Positions 10,844 through 26,900 of a DNA stretch of 64,000 nt are shown one piece after another; positions within the stretch are counted from its first letter, which is position 1, and each line of letters starts with the position of its first letter. The notes below the pieces were generated by a model. The model saw only the letters and a program-made list of their open reading frames with translations, had not been told where the DNA came from and ran no database searches. The stretch comes from Pratylenchus scribneri. Its lineage: Eukaryota > Nematoda > Chromadorea > Rhabditida > Pratylenchidae. The stretch is taken from positions 186,001 to 250,000 of the forward strand of contig JAQSEB010000033.1 of NCBI GenBank assembly GCA_030063045.1. The letters are read 5' to 3'. The position numbers and the translations under genes were made by a program.

Positions 10844-11882
10844 ATGAATCCAAGCAAATATCTATGCCGATTATCTCGTCGAAATCAGTACAATAAAATT
10901 TGCACTCGATTTCAATCATTTTATGGAAATCAACACAACTCCCGTTCATCAAACATTGCTAATTCGAATCAATTTACACCGTTTTTGCGTTTGGACCAAA
11001 ACAGAGTATTGAGATTATGTTTGAGAAGTGATAATGATAACAAAGATTTATTCATTGATTTGTACGAGGTTAATCTTCTAAACAAATTAAACACCTAAAT
11101 ATTTTAAGAATATGCTCGGCTACAAGAATTACATAGCAAAAATTTCGCTACCAATTGACCAGGCCCAGCAAATGATGAACAGATTAACCATTTTGGCAAA
11201 AATGAATTTTAAAATCGAGAAAAATAGTTTGGTTTTCCCTAAAATAATTTCAAAATAAATCCATTTATAGTTACCGAATTCTCAATGGATCGATTCAAAG
11301 AAACAAATTTGGGGAATGGAGTATTTCAGCAACTTTACACCCACAGAATACCCGGACTGCTTTATGGTGAACAAAAGAGTGTATTCTATGTCAGTGTGTT
11401 AAAGTTCAATGTCAGTATTTGTATTTATTAAAAGAAAATTGAGATTTTTTAGATTGATTTAGCCATGCAAAAATCTGCATTTGAAGAGAAAAACAATGAA
11501 GATGCAAAAAATAATGGAATAATGGGCAGCAAAAATAAATCAAACAATTCTCCGGATATTCTTCTACCCCAACCACAACTTTTCATTTCCAAGCATATAT
11601 TCCAGCAAAGAGATTTCCATGCATGGCTTCCTTCAATCTATTCCATCCAAATGCCACTTTCTCGAGTTTCAGAATTTATTTATCAAATGTCCAAAATTTT
11701 TGCTCATCCTAATTTGCACAAATGGAATGAAAATGCTGGTTAGTAAATTAAATGGAGTTCATAAATTTGATTTAATTTCAGTAATTAACACCAAAGAGAG
11801 GGAGCATCCAAATCTTCGAAGAATGTTTTCGGATGAAAATGGTTGGCCATTACCATCAAATCAATTGATCAAGAATCAATAG
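10844..11882 (+). CDS. Uncharacterised protein, 289 residues
   Basis: Five exons (10844-11068, 11109-11226, 11271-11410, 11453-11738, 11782-11882) join in phase with clean GT-AG introns of about 40 bp. I do not recognise the family. The N-terminus is rich in Arg, Ser and Asn without acidic residues for about 45 positions (YLCRLSRRNQYNKICTRF), which could be a mitochondrial presequence. The body has YIAKISLPIDQAQQMMNRL and RIPGLLYGEQKSVFYVSV. A low-complexity Asn/Lys loop (KNNEDAKNNGIMGSKNKSNN) follows, then HAWLPSIYSIQMPLSRVSEF and a C-terminus with NGWPLPSNQLIKNQ. No transmembrane helix is obvious. Confidence 0.7.
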
Positions 11883-11889
11883 AGAAGAT

Positions 11890-12633
11890 CAATAACAGTT
11901 CGATTTAAATTAGGCAATAAAAATTATCGAAATTGTTTTTTCATTGTTATGTCATTTTAAATACAAATTAATTTGTTAAGATACATTTTTATAATCGGCG
12001 GTGGTGAAGAATATACTTTAAAATTGCTAATATAATGAAAATTAGAGCAAACGAGCGAACTATAAAGAGAAGACATTGTTTTTGTTCTCATTTATTCCAA
12101 AATAATTTATTCATAAAATTGCAAAAAATAATATTGGTAATTAATTGACGAAAATGGTTTATTTCTGGGGTCATGTCATTTTAGAGCATTGGATTTAATA
12201 ATCATCGCAAAAAAAAAAACTAAAATTAAGTGAGCATCTGCGAGAAAGGAATTTAAGGAAATTTCCCTTCCAAAATGGATTTGAGGCGGAGGCTTTAATT
12301 TAATTATTGGATTTTATAAATAAAACATTTTAATCGATCAATGAATAAGTATATAGTAAAGGCATGGAATTGAACAATCAAAGAAGCACACAATGACGAT
12401 AATTAATTTTTTTTAAGAATGAATGGATTACCGCACATTTATTGATTGCAAATAAATTTTATTGGTACAAAAATGGCGATAAAAAACAAACATGAGAGGA
12501 GGAGCAAAGAAAAGTATTGCTGTGGTTTATATTTGATAGTTAATTAATTGTAATAATGGATAATAGCCCTTATTTGTGTTTTTGTAAAGGGAAGGGGGTT
12601 ACAAAGAAGGAAGGGTCCAGGCAAAAAATAATT
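11890..12633. other. Convergent intergenic region, no gene seen
   Basis: AT-rich 3' flanking sequence between two genes transcribed toward each other. Only short frames occur, and no repeat or RNA gene is recognised. Confidence 0.5.
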
Positions 12634-16258
<3,625 letters not shown>

Positions 16259-16489
16259 TTTTATTAAGTAAATAGGCAAATTTTGTTTATGGCACACTGA
16301 TAAATTTTGGCAAGGAAGTGAATTTTGTTGATGATTTAAAGAGTAGACTGGTAGGAATGGGAAGAAGGCTGAGTTCTGCTGTATACGAATTGGATGCACA
16401 AAAAGAAATGGCCTGAAAAGAAGTGGGGGAAATGGGAATTTGCATAATAATGATGAATGGTGGTTGGTGGACAATGAATGCATAAAATT

Positions 16490-18355
16490 AAAATATTGGT
16501 GAATATGAATGATGTTGATGTGGAAATTGGGTTATTAACTTATAAAAATTGCCATTTTATTAATTTTGAAAGTAGTCAATTTAATAATTATGAAATTATG
16601 AAGAAAATTGAATGACGTTAATTTTAAGGTAAATATAGATTAGTTGATTTGTCATTGTCAATCGCCGCCCCAATAATTTTTAGTTTTACCTTGATCTTGA
16701 CCTAATAAATGTAGGTAGGTAATTTTAAAGGAGTTGATGTTTTTTTGATTGATAAAATTTTGATGAATAATAAATTTTCAAAGTTAAATTTCAAGCTACA
16801 CCATAAATTTTTTCATTAAAGAAAATTCCCACAGGGAAAAAGAAGAGGTTTCAAATTTCAATTCTCCGCGATGGCATTTTTACTCCCACCAAAACTTCTT
16901 TGCAATTTATGCCTAACCAAAAATGGTAATTGGAGTTCGATTTCAATAAAATTGAGGGTTCTTAATATAAAAAAACTAAAGTTATCTTCTCCAATGAACT
17001 GCAAGGAAATTCCTAAAATTCCAAAAGGAACATTCTCCCACGTTTCATTATTATTTAATGCAACTCACATCAATTTAAAATGGAAAAAGTGGGTGTGTTT
17101 TCATGGACAATTGGCTTCGCGGTTTTTAAACGGAGGGACACGTTCAAATTGTTCGCAATTTGGTTAATTTGCTGATAAAATATGCAAAGTAAAAAGGGAC
17201 GCTCAATTTTATTTTAAATGGTGCACTTTCCTCATGGATGAGTCAATTGGCAAGGTGGGAAAAATTGCATAACAATGGAGATGAGTGAGAAAGGGAATTG
17301 TTTTCGATTTAATGTATTATTATTTTTATTTTGGACTTATATGCGTCATTTGGTTTAAATAATTTTATCCAACCAATTACGTTGTTGCCAATTTAGTGGT
17401 CGGGCCTGCGAGGTCAGTGGGTGGCCGCAGTCGCCACTTCGCCAGTATTCCAACAATAACACCTTTCTTTACTCCATCCAGCTCAGCACTCATTTTGAAT
17501 AATTCGGATGGCTTTTATAGTGACTTTTCTGCTTACTTAAATAAATATTTTGTGGCTATGTTGACGGCATCCAAAAGATTATTATTGGATTGGATTTGTG
17601 CCCTCAAAACTATTCTTCTCATCTTTGTTTGCCAATTTTATTTCTCTTTTCACCCACCAGCCCCTTTTCGAATCCCATTCATTTTGTTGCTTGCTCCTAG
17701 TCCCTGCCTGGGCTTTATTCTTTCTTCCATCAATTCTTTCCTTCTAGCCTTCTACCCAGCTTTTCCTTTACCCATCTCCTCTCTTGGCCAGTCATTCAGT
17801 TTGCTCCGCCGGTTGTTCCTTATGGCCGATATGGACCAACAGCTTTATGATGAAGAGGGGGGGGGGGGGAGGGGCTGCCGAGACCCAGGACCAAGACCAT
17901 TGGGACTTGGACCCCCATTCGGTCGGGAATGGATGAAGGGGAGGCGAGCGGAAGGAAAAGGAAAGGCCAAGAAGGCCAACGACTGGTTGGATGGCCAGAA
18001 AAAGCAGGGAAGGAAGCAAAGCATTGAATTGGTTGGAGGAAATCGGACTGGGACATTGAAATAGCAATTGGTGAGTGGCGACAAAAGGTTAAGACTGAAG
18101 ATAGTATAGAATATTAGATGGAATGAAGGAGGAAGAAGAAATAAAATGGCTAAAATAAAAATGAGGGTTGGGGTTGGTGGATGGGAACAGCCACAATCAC
18201 AAGGCTAATTATAGTCCTTGAATAAAAGGTAACAAAATTTAAATTAATTATCAGTTTTTTTATATTTTTTTTCGCATATTTTGGTAAAATTATAAACTTT
18301 TTGCTTTTATTTATGAAAATCATAATATTTAGTATATTTTCGAAGAAGTTTTTAA
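16490..18355. other. Intergenic region with a less AT-rich stretch and one dubious ORF
   Basis: No gene could be supported. The plus-strand frame 17396-18064 (222 codons) lies in a stretch clearly less AT-rich than its surroundings; its part from 17822 (MADMDQQLYDEE) runs through a 13-base G tract and a low-complexity Gly/Pro/Arg/Lys region, then meets a possible donor (GTGAGT near 18072). It could be a first exon or a non-coding transcript of this composition. A 98-codon frame at 16871-17167 also lacks motifs. The upstream control region of the kinase gene should lie near 16300-16600. Confidence 0.4.
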
Positions 18356-19670
18356 ATGGGATTATTGTCCTCTGATTCATCAATACCTTCAAAAGCCCTT
18401 CTTGATGGCATTAAAGTCATTGAGCTGGCCGGATTGGCTCCAGCCCCATTTTGTGGATTATTGTTAGCTGATTTTGGCGCTAGAGTTACGTTAGTTATAA
18501 ATGTAAATCCTCGGGAAAAAATAATTTAAAAAAACCAATTTTCCCTAGAAATCTAGTTCTATGGCTGAATTTGACCAAAGACTTTGCCGGGGAAAGCATA
18601 AAATTATTCTCGATTTTAAATGTGAAAATGATGTGAAAAAATTACGCGAATTATGCCAAAATTCGGATGTGCTTTTGGATCCATATAGACCAGGAACATT
18701 GGAAAATATTGGTCTATATCCGAAAGATCTACTAAAGGTTCCATAAATAATTTAAAGCCAAGCATATTTAAGCCTTAAAGGAAAATCCAGGACTGGTCAT
18801 TGCCAGAATAACGGGCTATGGACAGAATGGGCCATTGGCCAAAAAGGCTGGACATGATATTAATTTTGTGGCACTTTCTGGCCTTTTACCCTCCATTTCT
18901 GGTAAATCCCATTCTTCACTTCCATTTTGGCCACCCTCCAATTTATTGGGCGATTTTGCTGGCGGCGGTCTTTTATCCGCTTTTGGTATTGTTTCGGCTT
19001 TATTAAAACGTACACAAAATGGTAGAAACAATTGTTTTTTGCATTATTATTATTTTTCAGGAGGGAAAGGTTGTATATTGGACTGTTCAATGACAGAGGG
19101 AGTGGCCTATTTGGGTTCATTCATTTATTTCTATCGAGATCAATCCTGGATGTGGGATGATGAATTGGCAATTTTCTCAGGAAATTGTCCATTTTATAGG
19201 TAATAATAATAATAAATTTAAAACAATTTTTGTAAGGACATATAAAACGGCTGATGGGAAATGGATGGCCGTTGGAGCATTGGAGGAAAAATTTCGGAAG
19301 AATTTATTCCAAAGTGACTTTTGAAAATGGAAATTTAAAATTCCTTTAGCATTAAATTTGCAGGAATTTCCAATGAATTTGGAAAAATTAACAAAAATTA
19401 TGGAAAATATTTTCGAGAGTAAAAAACAAGCAGAATGGATTGAAATATTCAAAGGTAAAAAAGAATAAATTAAAATTCAATTAAATTGAAGATAAGGATG
19501 CTTGTGTAACTCCAGTTTTGGATATTAATCGAGAATTGGGCCAATTTGAGCATCATAATGCGCGAGGAACATTCAAATTCGATGAAAAAATTGGCAATTG
19601 GATACCAAGGGCAGCCCCAATTGTGATGGAAATTGAAGAGAAAAATGGAAATAAAAAGTCAAAATTATAA
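18356..19670 (+). CDS. Alpha-methylacyl-CoA racemase with C-terminal SKL peroxisomal signal
   Basis: Family III CoA-transferase fold enzyme (CaiB/BaiF type). The N-terminus reads [20 protein letters not shown], then [41 protein letters not shown], the catalytic His in [12 protein letters not shown] and the catalytic Asp in [10 protein letters not shown], followed by [25 protein letters not shown] and [10 protein letters not shown]. The His/Asp pair for alpha-proton exchange is present. The protein ends in KKSKL, a textbook type 1 peroxisomal targeting signal, which agrees with the known peroxisomal role in making branched-chain fatty acyl-CoAs usable for beta-oxidation. One intron of 36 bp (about 19310-19347) is needed to keep frame near QTLNLQEF. 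Length is about that of the mammalian enzyme. Confidence 0.93.
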
Positions 19671-19914
19671 TCAAAAATTAATTTATGCCGACAATACAAA
19701 AAGTTGATATTGTTTTATAAAAAGATTAAAAATAAAATGATGGAAATCCTAAAATTATTTACAAATTATTAAAGTGAATATATAAAATTAACCGCCACCT
19801 CCATCACCGGCCCAATAATCCATGGCAATTCCACCCCAATCCACCACCACCCAAATAAATTATCCCACCATCACCACAATTCTTTCAATATTCCCATTAT
19901 GATTATTTATTTTC

Positions 19915-21338
19915 TCAACAAAGTCCACATGTTTTGGCACATTTTTCACGTTTTTCCTCCTGAAAATTAAATTATTTTCCAATCCCTCTAGTCATTGCCC
20001 TACCTCCGAATATTCATCACTTTCACAATATCCATTTTTGGCCCATCCCTTGCAAAATGGATGATTATCCTTACAATCCTTCTTCTCCCTTTTCGATCCG
20101 GTGGAATGGACCTTCTCCACACTGTTCCTCTCCCCGGATTGTGGTTTGCAATATCCACATGTTCGGGCACAATTCTTTTTCATCATTTCTTTGTACGATG
20201 GATGATGGCAAAATTTCTTATTCCGTTTGCAATTCTTCCACAAATCCGCGCAAGTTTCATTCACTGTAAATTCAAATCAGAATTCCATTTTGTAACATTT
20301 TCCATTACCAATTTTATTTCTGGGTCTGCCTCGAATTTGTTCACCACTTTCTCCGCCTCTTTCATCCGAATCCATTGGCTTCTTTTCCTTTTCAATTGGC
20401 TCAATAATTTCTTCGGAACTTCCACTTTCCGGTTCCAAATCTTCATCTTCAGAATGACATTTTCCACAAGTTCGTGCACATTGATGCTCCATGAAAGTTG
20501 CATAAATTTCTACAATTTTCCAATTTCCATTCATAAATTGCACATTTTATTACCATTTGTGCAAAGACTTTTCATATCCTCGCAATCTTCAATTTGATCT
20601 TTGCATTTTTTGGTCAAACAAAGTCCACAGGTTGCCGGACAAAATTTGATCATCATCGCCGAGAATTCGGACATGCCACATTTTTCAGTGTTTTGATTAC
20701 AATTCACAATGCCACCTTTTTGTAATTATTAAATTCTCCCAAAAGTGTCCCACCCCTTTCCCACTTTCATCATTTTGGCAGGCATAAGTCAAATCCTCAC
20801 AACAAATTGCACAAGTCCTGAATTACGGTATGGAAAATATAAAAGGAGGAGGGGAAAATGAATATTGCCTCCGGCATTGTTCCGACAAATCCTTCAACAA
20901 TGGATTATCACATTTTGGATCCCTTGTTGCCGGATTACTGGAGGCAGTTGTTGTGAAAATCATCCTAATAAATTTATGAATATTTGGATGGAATTTTAAC
21001 AATAATTAAGGACCTGCACGATTCTGGATCGCGTTCATCTGGACAAGAAGTGGCATTCTAATAAATAATTAATTTTAAAAATGGGAGAATAATTGGGGAC
21101 GAATTTTTGTGAGAAATTATAAAGTCAGAATTTATTAATTTACTTGATAAAGTCGAAGTGAGTCGTCGGTGCATCGGACTCTGAGACGAGAAGTGAGCAC
21201 GGAGGCTGACTTTTCAGAAATTAATTCACTGGAACCATCTTGGGCAATGCAAAAATGGCAGAAGGAGAATAGAAAGGATAGAATAGCAATGGATTTTGGT
21301 GAAAAATTTAATAAATTTCGCAGTGACTTTTTCTTCAT
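19915..21338 (-). CDS. Secreted protein with several ShKT domains
   Basis: Start MKKKSLRN at 21338 opens a signal peptide (IAILSFLFSFCHFCIAQ). Downstream exons carry repeated six-cysteine ShKT (ShK toxin-like) modules. Clear ones include CADLWKNCKRNKKFC..CARTCGYC, DCEDMKSLC..QCARTCGKC, KCGMSEFSAMM..CPATCGLC, and the C-terminal CKDNHPFCKGWAKNGYC..CAKTCGLC just before the stop. An acidic linker (SEDEDLEPESGSSEE) separates two of them. Nematodes use ShKT modules widely in secreted cuticle, matrix and host-interface proteins; here no catalytic domain is attached. It is separate from the astacin gene just upstream on the same strand because it has its own signal peptide. Confidence 0.82.
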
Positions 21339-21716
21339 TGCAAATTTTGGGAAACCTTTAATTGAATAAATTATTACAAGGCAGAGGTTAATAATAAACA
21401 ATTAGAAATTTTCTTTGGTCAAATGAGAATATTTTCGGATATTTGGGTCAAAAATTCAGAGTAATTTGGACATTGTGGAGCAAAAAAAAGAACAATGTGG
21501 ATTAATTCGGACAAAATTAGTCTGTTGGCCCATTTTTTCAATTCGGGGTTATTTAGAGGGCAAAGGGCGGCTCCAAGCAGCGCCGAATCGGATTAAATTA
21601 AACACACAATGGGCTTGACGGATGCTTTATTGGGGAACGAATTAATCATTGGACTGAAATCCAAAATGCAAATAGAAAATATAAATTTTGGAGAAGAATG
21701 CAAAGAAGTTTTTTTT

Positions 21717-23443
21717 TCATTTTTTAAATGTTTTTCCTTCACATCTTCCACAGCAATCGAATTTATAGAGATGTTGAAATTGTCGGGAATGCGGCAATTT
21801 GCAATGTGGTTCGGGTCGACATTCACTGCAAGGCTCACAACATGCAATTTTGTAAAGTGTCGGATTGGCCTCTTTGGTTATGGCCGTTCCGCAAATTGCC
21901 AATGGGGAACAATCTTATTGGAAATAAAGGAATTTAATTAATGTCCAATAGATGATTACCATCTTCTTCGATTAGATTATTTTGCTGATCATCATTTTGT
22001 TCATTGTTAATTTCTTGACTTTTTCCATAAGCTTCTGCCGCTTTTTCCGCATCAAATTCTTCGCCCATACAAATTGGACAATTGTACATTGCACAAATTT
22101 TGATGTAATCCCCATGGGAGGCATCTTGTCCTGTTCCAATTTTATCCTGAAAGTGAAAATCGCAATAAACTATTTTTGAATCCCCCCTCCCCCTTCCCGC
22201 TCTAATAATTCCCCAATCTCAACTTTGAGGACTCATGGCTTCTTGTAGGGCCAAATTAAAAAAAATTATTGCATTTTTTAAGTTCCCTAAAGCTCTACAA
22301 AATCAGCTATAATTTGTTTAAAATGTCCACAAATTAAGGAGTTAGACCACAAATTTTCCTAATTTTTGAGGTGTTTAAAAATAATTCCCCATGGGTTATT
22401 AAAAAGGTTATACGGTATCGTAAGCAAAAAAGATGCCAGCCATTTTGATTGAAAACTTGCCTGGAATCGTCTATTCAATGTTTCCATTGAGATGGCATCA
22501 TCCGGTGAGGCAAAAGCATGTTGTCCATAATGCATTACACTCAAATAATCATAACGCACTCCGTGGGTGGTGGCTACCGAATTGCTGACTTTACGGAATT
22601 GGGCTTGCAAATCTAATGCAAAAATAATAATAAAATAAAAAATCACCCACAAAATGGAATATTTTCCAAATGAACTTTGATAAAATCATCACGGTCTGCC
22701 CTCATTTGTTCATGCCAAAGACCAATTTTATGCATTAATTCATGAATTACTGTGGAATTGGTTAGACAAGTTTCGTCTTCAGTGCTCTCCAGCATCAAAA
22801 CATTTCGACCAGAAATTCGGCCAACATTTGTATAGCATCAAAAATAGGACAAAAATATAAAATTTGATAATTAAATTACCCTTCACCGTATTCATTTTGA
22901 ATATCCACAAAATCATTTTCATCAATCCATTTTCGATATTTTATGCAAGTATTTTGTTCTATTTTATCCATCGACTCTTCTATTAATTTCATTTCTTCAT
23001 CATCTTAACCAATTATTTAATTTATTCATTAATTTGCTGAATAATTTACTAAATTTGCCACTAATTTTATAAGGAATGACAAATTTTCCATCGGAAATAT
23101 CCCTGTAAATTGTCCACCGATTTCGTGCATTTGACCGAAGGGCATTTCGCATTTTTGTATTGCTGAATTATTAAATAAATTTCGTATTCTTTTTTATGAG
23201 CTAATTAATTCACTTTATGTTCTCTTCCCAAAGTTCAATCACATCACCGTGTCCATGATGATTTTCTTCACCATGTTGTTCAACCAAATCAATGGGAACA
23301 GGCTTAAAAATTAAATAAAAATCAAAAAATGGAATAATTAAAAAATAATATACCTCACATAAAATTAAATTAAATTGGCTGATTAGAAATAGAAAGGCCA
23401 GAAAATTAACGTTTATTAAGAGATCTTTTTGTACGGATAACAT
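21717..23443 (-). CDS. Astacin family zinc metalloprotease with cysteine-rich tail
   Basis: Secreted zymogen: signal peptide at the start (NVNFLAFLFLISQFNLILCE), a propeptide, an N-terminal segment of the mature enzyme (NRWTIYRDISDGKFVIPY), the zinc-binding site HELMHKIGLWHEQMRADRD (HExxHxxGxxH), and the Met-turn SVMHYGQHAF. After the catalytic domain come ICAMYNCPICMGEEF, an acidic Asn/Gln-rich stretch, and a last exon with about a dozen Cys (ACCEPCSECRPEPHC, FDCCGRCEG). That tail is not an EGF, CUB or ShKT pattern I recognise. The exon ending in NRRFQ is followed by CAG|GCAAGT, a classic GC 5' splice site, with the acceptor at 22147. Astacins process extracellular matrix or cuticle proteins or digest protein. 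Confidence 0.88.
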
Positions 23444-23449
23444 TTAATT

Positions 23450-23980
23450 AATATTGAATATATTTTTTGGGAATGAATTTAATTAATCCGCCGAATTGAT
23501 GAATAAGTATTAAATTCAATGAATTTAAATTTTAATTTGCACATCAGGCTTCCCATTTCCAACTAAAATCCACTATGGAAAATTAACATTGCCATTCGAG
23601 AGTACGAAATGAAAGTGAAAGGCTTTTAATTTAGTCATTCATTCATAACCTTTTTAAATGATATCATCATAGTTTTCCTTTCACTAAAAGTAAATATTTC
23701 TAATTTATTTATCCAATTTTATTAAAATACGCCCTGCGGTCTTTTAAGGGGATAAACTTATTAAACGATTTAATTATTATATAAAATCAGCGGTTATTTT
23801 GAAGAAGGGAATGGCTCGAATTTAACGAAAAATTATAATTAAAAACAAATTTTTTAAATATTTTTTTTTAAAATTTTATTAAGAAATTTTAATGATGAAA
23901 ATTGAGCGGTATATAAATATTTGTGGAATTGGTTATTTTATTACAATATTAATTATAATTATTATTTTCGGGACATCAAA
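23450..23980. other. Intergenic, AT-rich
   Basis: Spacer between the astacin start and the 3' end of the potassium channel gene. No frame, repeat or RNA gene is supported. Confidence 0.5.
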
Positions 23981-26900
23981 TCAATATCGCCTGATCAACG
24001 GGGGTTTCCCCCTAGAATTATTGGTGCTCAACAAATCCCTATCACTTCCATCATCTCCACTGCTTTCACCGGCCGTTGTTCCTCTCGATCCGCGTTCAAT
24101 GTGGATTTCGGGCACATTCGATTGTTGATGTCCTCCCGGTGAATTGCAACATGGACATCGTTCCAACGAGGGCAATTGACGACTTTGATGTTGGAATATT
24201 TGTTGCCTTTGTTGTTGATGATTCATTGTTGGTGGCAAATCTTTGGTCAAAATGAATGATGGCTGGTCTTCGGTCAGACGAAGTGGTGGAACTGGCAAAA
24301 ATAATTGGGAATTAATAATGGAAAAATTAGAGAGGAGAATAAAATTTTGATCAAATAAAAAATATTTAATTAAATTGGAATGTTGAAAAATCAAACGAAC
24401 AAGAAAAATGGAATTTGAAAAATTCAAAAAACGGCACTAATTCGGTAAACTTACTCAAAAAACCGGTTTTATTCTGTAAATTTTGAGAGAGACAAAGGTA
24501 ATTTAATTTTACAAAAATTAAAAATATTAAAAAAACTGACTTTTTGGTGCCGGCCTATCCGGGGGTGGAATTGAAGGTGGCGGCGGATGATGATCATTGC
24601 TTCCTCCTCCACCCTTCTCCATGGACAACGATCGATCCCTGGATGGCATTCGGCCGAAAGCATTCCTCAAAGTGGATCGGTAAAGAGTGTTCGACGAATG
24701 AAGAGTGGAAGTGGTAGCAGACGATGGTTCATTCTGTTGTTGACTGGCTCTTATTAATGGTATCCCTACTGTTGATGATGGCGCAATTATTGCATTCGGT
24801 GCATTCATTTGTACTGTTGCGGGTGGAATGGGACTAGTATATCGTAATTCTGATGTGGAAATAAATAAATGGAATACTGTGGGCAAAATTAACCTTCCAT
24901 TTGGCGGCTCATCAATGCTTCCAGCATTCTCTCCAAATTGGTTAATTTGTCCAAAATTCCAACAATATTTCCGCCTTTTTGTGGTTCTTCCATCATTGCA
25001 TTAACCTCATTTTGAACAACATGAATTTCATCTTCGGCACGGGTTGAGGCGAGGCGAGCTAATTAATTAATTTAATATTTATTTAATTATTTTTAATTTA
25101 CCAGCATGCCTTTCCTGCATTCTTTGTAACAATTTTCGAATGGGATGATCCGAGGGAATTTCTAATTTTTCAATTTTTCGCCTTTCCTCCAATTCCAATT
25201 CCCTTTTCACATCCAAAACTTTGCGAAATTTCATCTAACAAAAATAGATAATTTAAATTAAAAATGGAAACATTCTACTCGATTTGTGAGATTGTAGGTG
25301 AGCACCAAATTTCGGGCCAATGAATTGGCAAATGGCTTATAAAAACTGAGAACTTGCATTAATGGTTCCCTTTTGATAAAATGCTAAAAAAAAATAATAA
25401 ATTTAATTTTTATTGAATTTTTTCACCAAATCAGAATAAGTGAGTGCCTGAACCATACAAGCGGATTGGCCAGTTTTGTTATGTTTCCAAAATTCATCGC
25501 CAAAAACGTCGCCCTTGCCCAGAATTGCGACCACTTCGTCGTCTTGTTTCACTTCCAGCGATCCTTGCACAACAAACCAAAGGGCATCTACCGATTCGCC
25601 AGTGTGGTAGAGCAAATCACCCGGGGCCGCATGGATTGTTTCCATATTGTTGGCAAATGCCCGTTTGCATCCATCCGACATTAATTTGAAGCAAATATGC
25701 TCATTGAAAACATTTCGATTCATGTGAACGCACTTAATTGGGAATATTCAAAGGAATTCCCATCCATCTTCCCTTACAATGTCTGCTCGCATATCTTTTG
25801 GACAAAAACTAAGCACCCTTGCCATATCGATTCCTTTGTTCATTGTCCAAGTTGAAACAATATAGTCGACAACTTTTTCCGCCAAATCCTTTGGAATTTC
25901 TTGCAATCTGATGAATTCGCGCACATCGCTTATCATTTGATGATATCTGTAAAATTAATATTTCAATTAATGAGAGAAGGTATACGTAGTATTTCCCCAA
26001 TGATTTTGATTTTTATTCGGCCTATTTTATGTTCCATCTTCCATCTAACTAATTCCTCCTGTTTCTTAGATTAATTCGGCCTGATTATTTTATATTATTT
26101 CCGTCTTTTTTTTTAATAAAAATTCCATTTACATTAATTCTTCCTTAGGCGAAAATCAAATTTCCAAAATACAGTATTTCCTGCCTCATCAGATCAAACT
26201 AATCCTTTTTTATCACTCTTATTTTTGGAATTTCAATTTTTTATAAATTTAGCAAATTTAAATTAATAAATGGACCTACCTTTGAGTTGATGAAGTCATT
26301 TGTTGGATTATGGTGGTCATATGGCCAAAAATGGCAGCATATAAAAGTGCAGAAATGATCATCATACATCTTTTTAACAAAATATTATAAAATTTGAGTG
26401 AATTCAACTTACATTCCAAATATTTTTTCATTCATTGTTGTACTCGCAATATTCCCAAATCCAACAGTGGACATGCATGACATTGTGAAATACAATGAAG
26501 AAACATAGCATTGAGTTCGATCTGGACCCCCAATTAATCTGCTCAAATTTGATGCACTCGAGTTGAATGGCATTTTTAGGTCGTAGGAAAGACGAATTAG
26601 CCATCTGATTGAATGAATTTAGGGGTGAAATTCAAAGGAAAAAAAACCCATCGGGCATTGGTTGTCCGTGGAAATAGTGGAATTTATGCCTTGCCTCATA
26701 TTCGCCAATTACATACCAAATGCATGCCATCCAATGGGCAACAAGTACATAGGCACAAAGCAATAAAAGTAGGGTGGCCGCTCCATATTCCAAATAATTG
26801 TCCAATTTTCTGGCCACTCGGCCTAAATATATTAATTGTCAATTTTATTAAGACGGAATTAATTTCACCAAGCCTGAGTAATCTGACCACTTTGAGGGCA

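Noticed and set aside
16259..16483. Upstream extension of the PKN reading frame starting at MHSLSTNH
   Set aside because: Low-complexity Pro/Phe/His sequence unlike PKN N-termini; MAENETANN at 16258 is the better start.
19995..20597. 200-codon plus-strand frame
   Set aside because: Antisense shadow of the ShKT exons; hydrophobic content arises from reverse-reading Lys/Asn codons.
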